Shown: in pieces, positions 39,285 through 64,000 of the stretch
How the letters are laid out: each line of letters opens with the position of its first letter
Position numbering within the stretch: the first letter of the stretch is position 1
Assembly (NCBI RefSeq): GCF_014851395.1
Contig: NW_024040485.1
Location: forward strand, 13,230,899 to 13,294,898
Direction of reading: 5' to 3'
DNA from: Micropterus salmoides
Taxonomy: Eukaryota; Chordata; Actinopteri; Centrarchiformes; Centrarchidae
Length of the DNA: 64,000 nucleotides
Notes under the pieces: generated by a model
The model's database searches: none
Told to the model about the DNA's origin: nothing
Seen by the model: the letters and a program-made list of their open reading frames with translations, nothing else
Position numbers and translations under genes: made by a program

Positions 39285-40808
39285 TGATTTTTTAAAGTTT
39301 TTTATTTAACCTTTATTTCACCAGGGGAAAAGATCCATTGAGATAAAATCTCTTTTTCAAGGACATTCTGGCCAAGAAAGGGAGCAGGACAGAAAGTCAG
39401 ACAATACAAACATAAAACAATACAAAATACAATCAAAACATGTAACCTTTTACCTATATACAAATGCAACAGTCGCAACCCAATATCTCACCAGTATATT
39501 AGCACTTCATTGAGCAGTTAAAATACATCAATATAATGCCAGCTTATTCAAAAACAGTTACATTCATCTTTAAAAACCTCTGTAATGAAGGATTTGAACT
39601 TCCCAAGAGGTACCAGTACCTCAAGCCATAGGGTCCTTTGCAAGGAGTTCCAAGTTAATGGTGCATAGCATGAGAAGGCAGTCTTTCCCAACACCAAGGT
39701 CACCCTGAGAACTTTTAAAAGCAGCAGCCTTCTGGATCGGGTATGATGACTACTGACCGTAAAGCTGAGCAGGCTAAATGTAATGTGGTAATTTGCAAAC
39801 AAGTGCTTTATGAATAAAAATACACAAATGTAGTTGTCTCCGCATAGCTAAAGATGGCCAATCCACCATATCATATAATCTGCAGTGAGGTGTGCGCGAT
39901 TTAGCAAGTGTAATAAAACGCAACGTGGTATGCAGAACCAAGTTTCTTTAACAATATACAGTAGGTCCCCGTAGTCAAGTACCAACAAAAAGGTAGACTG
40001 GACAAGTTTCTTGCTCGTTTCACAGGGGAAACAACACTTCGAAAACAGTGGCGGTTCTAGACCAATTTTATTGATGGGGCCAGGCTGGGACCAGTTTGTT
40101 TTGTTGAGGGGCACATTCAATCTGGGACAAAAGAGACAAAGGCAATGTTCAAGCTTTCAAAATGTCTTGTTTAGTATATAATGTAATGTTTTAGTAATTT
40201 ACAGTTATTTGTTTCAGTAACAGGATCTTTTCAGTAACTTAGTTATAGTTTTATTAAATTACATTATACAAAAAAATGCTCGTTACAGTAGTCTTTGATG
40301 CAACACTTCTTTGTAAGGCTTAATGAACAGTATAAGCTCTGGTGTACTAGACATTCTCTGGATCCCAGTTTATATTTTCTATCCAACTATAACTTTTGCT
40401 AGGAAACAACAAACTTCTCCACATTCGTCGAGACGTGTTCTCACAAGTTGGGATCATTAGCTAAAATGTGCAGCTAAAACGCTAGTGCTGACGGAAATCG
40501 TATTTGTTTTAATTCTCCGTTTTTAAACTAAAACGGAGTAGTGTGGATGGGGCCTTAGTGTGCAAAGGCTAAGGTTCTCCTGAGAGTAAATGTAGTAAAT
40601 GTCATGAACTTGTTTTTTGGGGTATTTTGAGGTTGTGCAATGAGAACTGCAATGCAGAGAACGCAACCTGAAGCTCTGTGAAAGCCTGAGCCTGGGTGGG
40701 AGCACATGTATATATAACTGTGTCATCTGCATAGATGCCAAATTTTGTCCCTCCCTTTATAAAAATAAAGACATTCCCACCATAAATTGATGCAGAAAAT
40801 GTCTCCAA
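39285..40808 (-). mobile_element. degenerate non-LTR retrotransposon (LINE) with nested insertions
   Basis: Read on the minus strand, 40808-40556 encodes a reverse-transcriptase fragment with the YADD catalytic motif (about 40733-40722). 40046-39850 contains KKLVQSTFLLVLDYGDLLYI. 39760-39548 gives the C-terminus LGKTAFSCYAPLTWNSLQ, ending DECNCF and a stop. The 3' end carries the teleost LINE tail (TTATTTAACCTTTATTTCAC on the plus strand at about 39301). Frameshifts, stops and missing segments show it is dead. 40047-40555 does not read as LINE and interrupts it. Confidence 0.75.
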
Positions 40809-41435
40809 TATTCAGGAAATTAAGTGTTTAATGCTCAAAATCATCTGGGGGAGGACCCTCACCTCCCCCACTGAATATTTTGTCAATTAATAATTCTTAA
40901 TTGAATTCACATTAGTTAAGCTAAATTATCATTGAGGTGAAAAGGTGCCATATGCACATTTAAAAAGACTTTAGGCTACTTCAGGCATGCCTGCATGTAT
41001 GTAGACTCAGCCGGGATTAAATTTAATGAGAAAAGTTGATCTACAGGAGAAACATATCTGACAGCAATAAAGAATGCCTGACAGCCTTACTGCATTATAT
41101 TACACTATATTCTTCTTACTTTTAATTGTCACCTGAGACATTTCCTCAATAAATTGGTGCAAATAAATTCACCAGAATGCAGAAAATTAAGTGTTTAAAG
41201 CCCAAATTTTTCAGGGGGAGGACCCCCAGACTCCTCCAATTTAACATTATCAGTGTTAATTATTATTAGTAGTAATTTTAAAATTCATAATAAATGTAGT
41301 CTACATATATAATTTACTGTTGCTTTATAGACATACTTTGGGTAGGTGGCAATGGGTGGGTGGGGGGTTAAAACATGAAAGATTTCTGTGCTGGGCTAAG
41401 CCCCCAATGTTTCAAGAGCCTAGAAACGCTCCTGG
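40047..41435. mobile_element. nested hAT-like DNA-transposon fragments
   Basis: The left edge reads CAGTGGCGGTTCTAGACC. The right edge, on the reverse strand, reads CAGGAGCGTTTCTAGGCTCT then TGAAACATTGGGGGCTTAGC; these look like related terminal inverted repeats. Inside, a block with AATTAAGTGTTTAATGCTCA and GGGGGAGGACCC occurs twice (about 40787-40880 and 41155-41247), implying two overlapping copies. LINE coding sequence lies between parts of it. Which piece inserted into which is not resolved. Confidence 0.55.
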
Positions 41436-42340
41436 CCTGCCTTACAAAGTGGAGGCGTTGAGTTTTATAGAACTGGGCAGCAGGGAGTTCTGACAAAAGA
41501 CACAGTCAAGTTGCATTATGGGAAATGTAGGATCATCAGCAATTTTTTAAGCTTGAGTTATGCTAGAGACCAAAATTGAGGCTATTCTCTGCGTCTGCCA
41601 CTTCGATTTTGACCATTTATTTTTGATGGCCTTTAACCCATTTTGAGGCTCTGGGGCAACCTGGGGCAAACCATACTCATGTTTTCTGGAGTTGCACTCA
41701 ACTACAACTTTTCAGGTGACTGTCAATGCATCCATAAAATACGTATGGTAGATGCCATTCCAAACTCTGTGCTGTGATATACATGGGAAACAAAAATACT
41801 ATAATTACAAATATGTATAATGTTGATACTCACATTGTCATGTTCAAGAAATTTCAGGAAAAGATATTAATGGTTCAGTAAATGTATTTAATGGAAAAGT
41901 TGATCTTTTAAAAATCAGAGGAAATAATCTTGACTAAATTGACTATTTTCCTTTAAGCTGCTTCAAAGTTGTTAAAATCCCCTTATTCCACTATATTTTA
42001 TATCATTCTGTATCGGCTTGTTCCAAGTCTTTATTTAAGCTATACAATGTTTATGCAGAGGGAAATATTCAAACCCAAGATGGATTTTTCTGACTGCACT
42101 ATTTAATCAAATGGATTCCAGTCTTGTGCATCATTTTAAGCACATTTCCCCAAAATGTATACATTTTAGCGTCGCATTTTAATCATATTTGGTATCGGGA
42201 AACACAAGAATCTTGTTAAATAATCTTTATCCTCCTATCCTATACCTTATACTGTGCTACTGTCATGTTTTGTTTTCCAAAGATCCAGAAGAAAACCATA
42301 TAAAAGATTTAAACATAATTTAAAATACACGCAAATGATT

Positions 42341-44670
42341 TTAGAAGTCATTTTATTACATTCAAAAATTTTCAACAACAATAGCATGGCTCTATGTCAT
42401 ACGGTCACAGCCCACAACCACAATGGTAAACAAGAGGTAGATCACCCAGACACCTAAGCTACCATTGGGCTGCACATAATTATCAAACACATTCAGTGAA
42501 GATTGTGAGAGCAAGTTGCATATTAAGTGTTAAATTATTAAAAAGAAAGACACATTCTATGGACCATTGGAGTTTAAGTTAAAGTTCTGATCACCAGTCT
42601 TATATTTGGACACATTTTTGGGTTCATTTAATAGTGGGAAATATTTTTTTTCTGCTGGCAACTTGTATAGTGCAAGTTCACATTTCCTACCCCAATGACA
42701 TTCAGTAGATCTAAGAATCATTCGTTTGGGTCTTGTGCAAAGCCTTCGTGGATGGTTTTGAGGAGGACACACTCCCTTAGTTTAAGCGAGCTTAGCATGC
42801 AAGCAAATATTACATTTCAATATGATTATCAGTCCAAAATGCTTTTCAAATAAATAAGAATACCTCATGGACCTGATTTTCATTTTCAATAAAAATCCAA
42901 CACAATAACAGGAAGGGATACAGACATTATGGTTAAGGACACATCTAGGTAGATTCTTCTTGTCTTTGTAACATAATATAAAATGCGGAAAGACATTATG
43001 ACCAAAATATAATGGAAAAAGGTACACAAGACTAAAAAACATCAGGAACCCTCAGTGGTTAAGGGGGTGATATAATATATTAATAATGTAAACAAAGCTT
43101 TAAACAGTACAGTAGTCCAAAATCCAATTATTTAATCTTGCTTTACTCAGACTAACAACACTTCTTCGTCTCACAGTTAAATGATCATTCTCATTGGTCT
43201 GAAAAATGAGGGACTTGAGCAGTGACTGTATGAAACGTCAATTAAGGCATATTATTTGGACAACCCTGTGCAGAAACATATAAAAAACATTCAACTTTCA
43301 AGTATATGAAATGTACTCTGGTGAGCTGCTTTGGACAGTGTGGAACCTGTTCTTTGAATACTCTTTGTTTTGGGGGCAAAAGATGACAGACTGTGAGTTT
43401 GATGTGTGGATGGTAGCCGAGACCATCGATGTACAATCAGCCTCCGAACATTACAGCAGGAAGTGAAAATCCTAGGCACAATCAGTTGCAGGATATTTGG
43501 CAGTGAAGAGGCTTGCTTATTATATCACATTTACTGACGTAATGTGATTATGCTTAAAATACCCAGCATTTAAGTCAGTAAATGCCAAAACATATGTGAT
43601 TTAGAACAACCTAGTAAACTAGTCTTACTTCTATGCTGCTCCGTCTGATTGGCATTACACACTAACAGATGAGTTGTGAAAGTAAAACCCTGTGGAAATT
43701 CAGATATGTTGCTTCATGGTTGTATATTCAAGCCATAATAGAATCCTACATTCTTGAAAGAACACAACGTGCACTTCTTTAGTTGTGATTTAAGTCTTTG
43801 GATAAATGAATGCGTAATTCATATGGAAATTAAAACCACACTCACACAGCTCCTCGTCAGAGGGATTATCAATGACACATAAATATTTAGAGGCAGAAGA
43901 GAAAAGGATTCTCCACTTGCAGTTTCAATGTGCTTGCTCAATTAGTTGCTTTTTGTTTGAAACCCAATTGCGTCACAGTAGAATTTGATACTCTTCATTA
44001 TAGAAATGTAGTGAGCTGACTTTTTGTAGCCAATGACCGTTGTGGAGTTCGAGAGGCCGAGCAGGCAAGAAGGAAAAGTGAAGGGAAAAAGGCAAGGGGC
44101 AGATAAGGATGTCTTTGGTGCCAACATAAATTAATGCCAAAAATCCATGGTGAATTTGGAGGAAAGCTTTACCCCTTTAAGCGGGCTCCCTTCGATCTCC
44201 CTTTAAAACCCTGAGAAAAACACGTATGTACAGAATGGGACATACTGTAGTCAACGTCCATGTACACATACAATCTTCAAATAGTCACATCGTTGATCGG
44301 AGAGTGTCTATTTCAATACAACAACAAAACAAATACAGTTCAGTTTCAGCTGTGCTTTTTTTCCACAGTAAAAGTATTTTTCAGTAGAACGCAAGCTCAA
44401 GTAGAGACAATCCCAGCTATAAGCAAGAGTTAAAACATGCGCTGACCCTCTTCAGAGCCAGGCATAGTGCACTGTGGTAGTACAGATGTAGGGAAAGCCA
44501 TATTAGGTATCCACTTGTGGGGCACTTCAGATCTTGTGCTCCCGCATATCCCTTCTGACCTTCCATTGGAATTGCAAGAAATTGTGATTGCTGGCTGGTT
44601 TGGAATCAAATCTCTCCTCATTTCTGATTGTGTTAATGCAGTGGCGCATTAGACCCAGGATGTTTCATGT
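42341..44670 (-). other. greb1l: probable greb1l 3' UTR
   Basis: Runs from the greb1l stop to a minus-strand AATAAA at 42352-42357. No repeat, RNA gene or ORF of note seen. It is less repeat-laden than its left flank, which fits transcribed UTR; extent unproven. Confidence 0.4.
42352..42357 (-). other. greb1l: candidate greb1l polyadenylation signal
   Basis: TTTATT on the plus strand, i.e. AATAAA on the minus strand, 2.3 kb after the stop codon. Confidence 0.35.
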
Positions 44671-63698
<19,028 letters not shown>

Positions 63699-64000
63699 CT
63701 GATGGACATTTCAAATCAAATTATTTTCACTAGAGCTGGATTAGAATTTTAGGTAACACTGTTTTTCACAGGTCCACAAATTCTTAATTTAATTTAATTT
63801 TTTTATGTAGTTTAGTGGAACAAACTATGTAATCTGACACTAACTGCAGGGAATTATAGTGAATGGTTATCTCTATTTTAGTCTGTGTAAAAAAATTACT
63901 GTCCAAAGGTAAGAATCCAATTGCACATAAATAAAACATAAATTAATATTTATCTGGGTTTCAAAAGAGCTGTTCTTTCTCTCACTTAATTTTCCTACAG

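Larger units (their letters stand above)
37641..42340. other. abhd3-greb1l intergenic region
   Basis: Between the two convergent 3' ends. Contains a (CTTT)n tract (37768-37789), unassigned sequence (37.8-39.28 kb), the LINE and DNA-transposon island (39.28-41.44 kb) and unassigned AT-rich sequence (41.44-42.34 kb). No protein or RNA gene recognised. Confidence 0.7.

Noticed and set aside
63983..64000. Splice acceptor-like TTTTCCTACAG at the right edge, plus strand
   Set aside because: greb1l runs on the minus strand and no plus-strand gene is seen nearby, so this is probably coincidental.

Overview
This window is vertebrate nuclear DNA, almost certainly from a ray-finned (percomorph-like) fish. 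Genes are split into short exons with canonical GT..AG introns. The proteins are recognisable vertebrate orthologues, and the introns carry teleost-type repeats (LINE tails, tRNA-derived SINEs, hAT-like MITEs, CA/TG microsatellites). I cannot name the species.

Three protein genes are present. (1) mib1, the Notch-ligand E3 ubiquitin ligase, is on the minus strand: coding exons 1-12 run from 22623 down to 6377, about 610 of roughly 1000 residues. Its last ankyrin repeats and RING fingers lie beyond the left edge. (2) abhd3, an alpha/beta-hydrolase phospholipase, is on the plus strand at 25298-35670. It is complete: nine exons, 412 residues, catalytic Ser/Asp/His present. (3) greb1l is on the minus strand: 31 coding exons from 63698 to the stop at 44671, about 1894 residues. 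Only the 5' end with the start codon lies beyond the right edge. mib1 and abhd3 are divergent (2.7 kb between start codons); abhd3 and greb1l converge tail to tail across a repeat-rich 9 kb.

A microRNA hairpin, mir-133a, sits at 966-1053 on the plus strand, antisense to mib1 and inside the intron after exon 12. This is the same place as the mammalian mir-1-2/mir-133a-1 locus inside MIB1. The gene order matches human 18q11 (MIB1-ABHD3-GREB1L), but SNRPD1 and ESCO1, which lie between ABHD3 and GREB1L in human, are not seen here.

Non-coding layout: 1-6376 mib1 intron 12 with mir-133a; 12.0-21.2 kb long mib1 introns with decayed DNA-transposon material and a large inverted repeat (18.2-19.1 kb); 22.6-25.3 kb shared upstream region, with a GCTA-rich mib1 leader and a TATA-like box for abhd3; 28.7-34.5 kb abhd3 introns with hAT-like MITE copies and an initiator-Met tRNA-like pseudogene; 35.7-37.6 kb probable abhd3 3' UTR; 39.3-41.4 kb a broken LINE with nested DNA elements; 42.3-44.7 kb probable greb1l 3' UTR; 45.1-46.4 kb a nested piggyBac-like/SINE/hAT island in the last greb1l intron; 48.57-49.2 kb a second copy of the same LINE family. 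I see nothing that looks like a wholly new molecular system. The strongest observations are the antisense myomiR, the palindrome and nested-repeat islands, and tandem NAGNAG splice acceptors.
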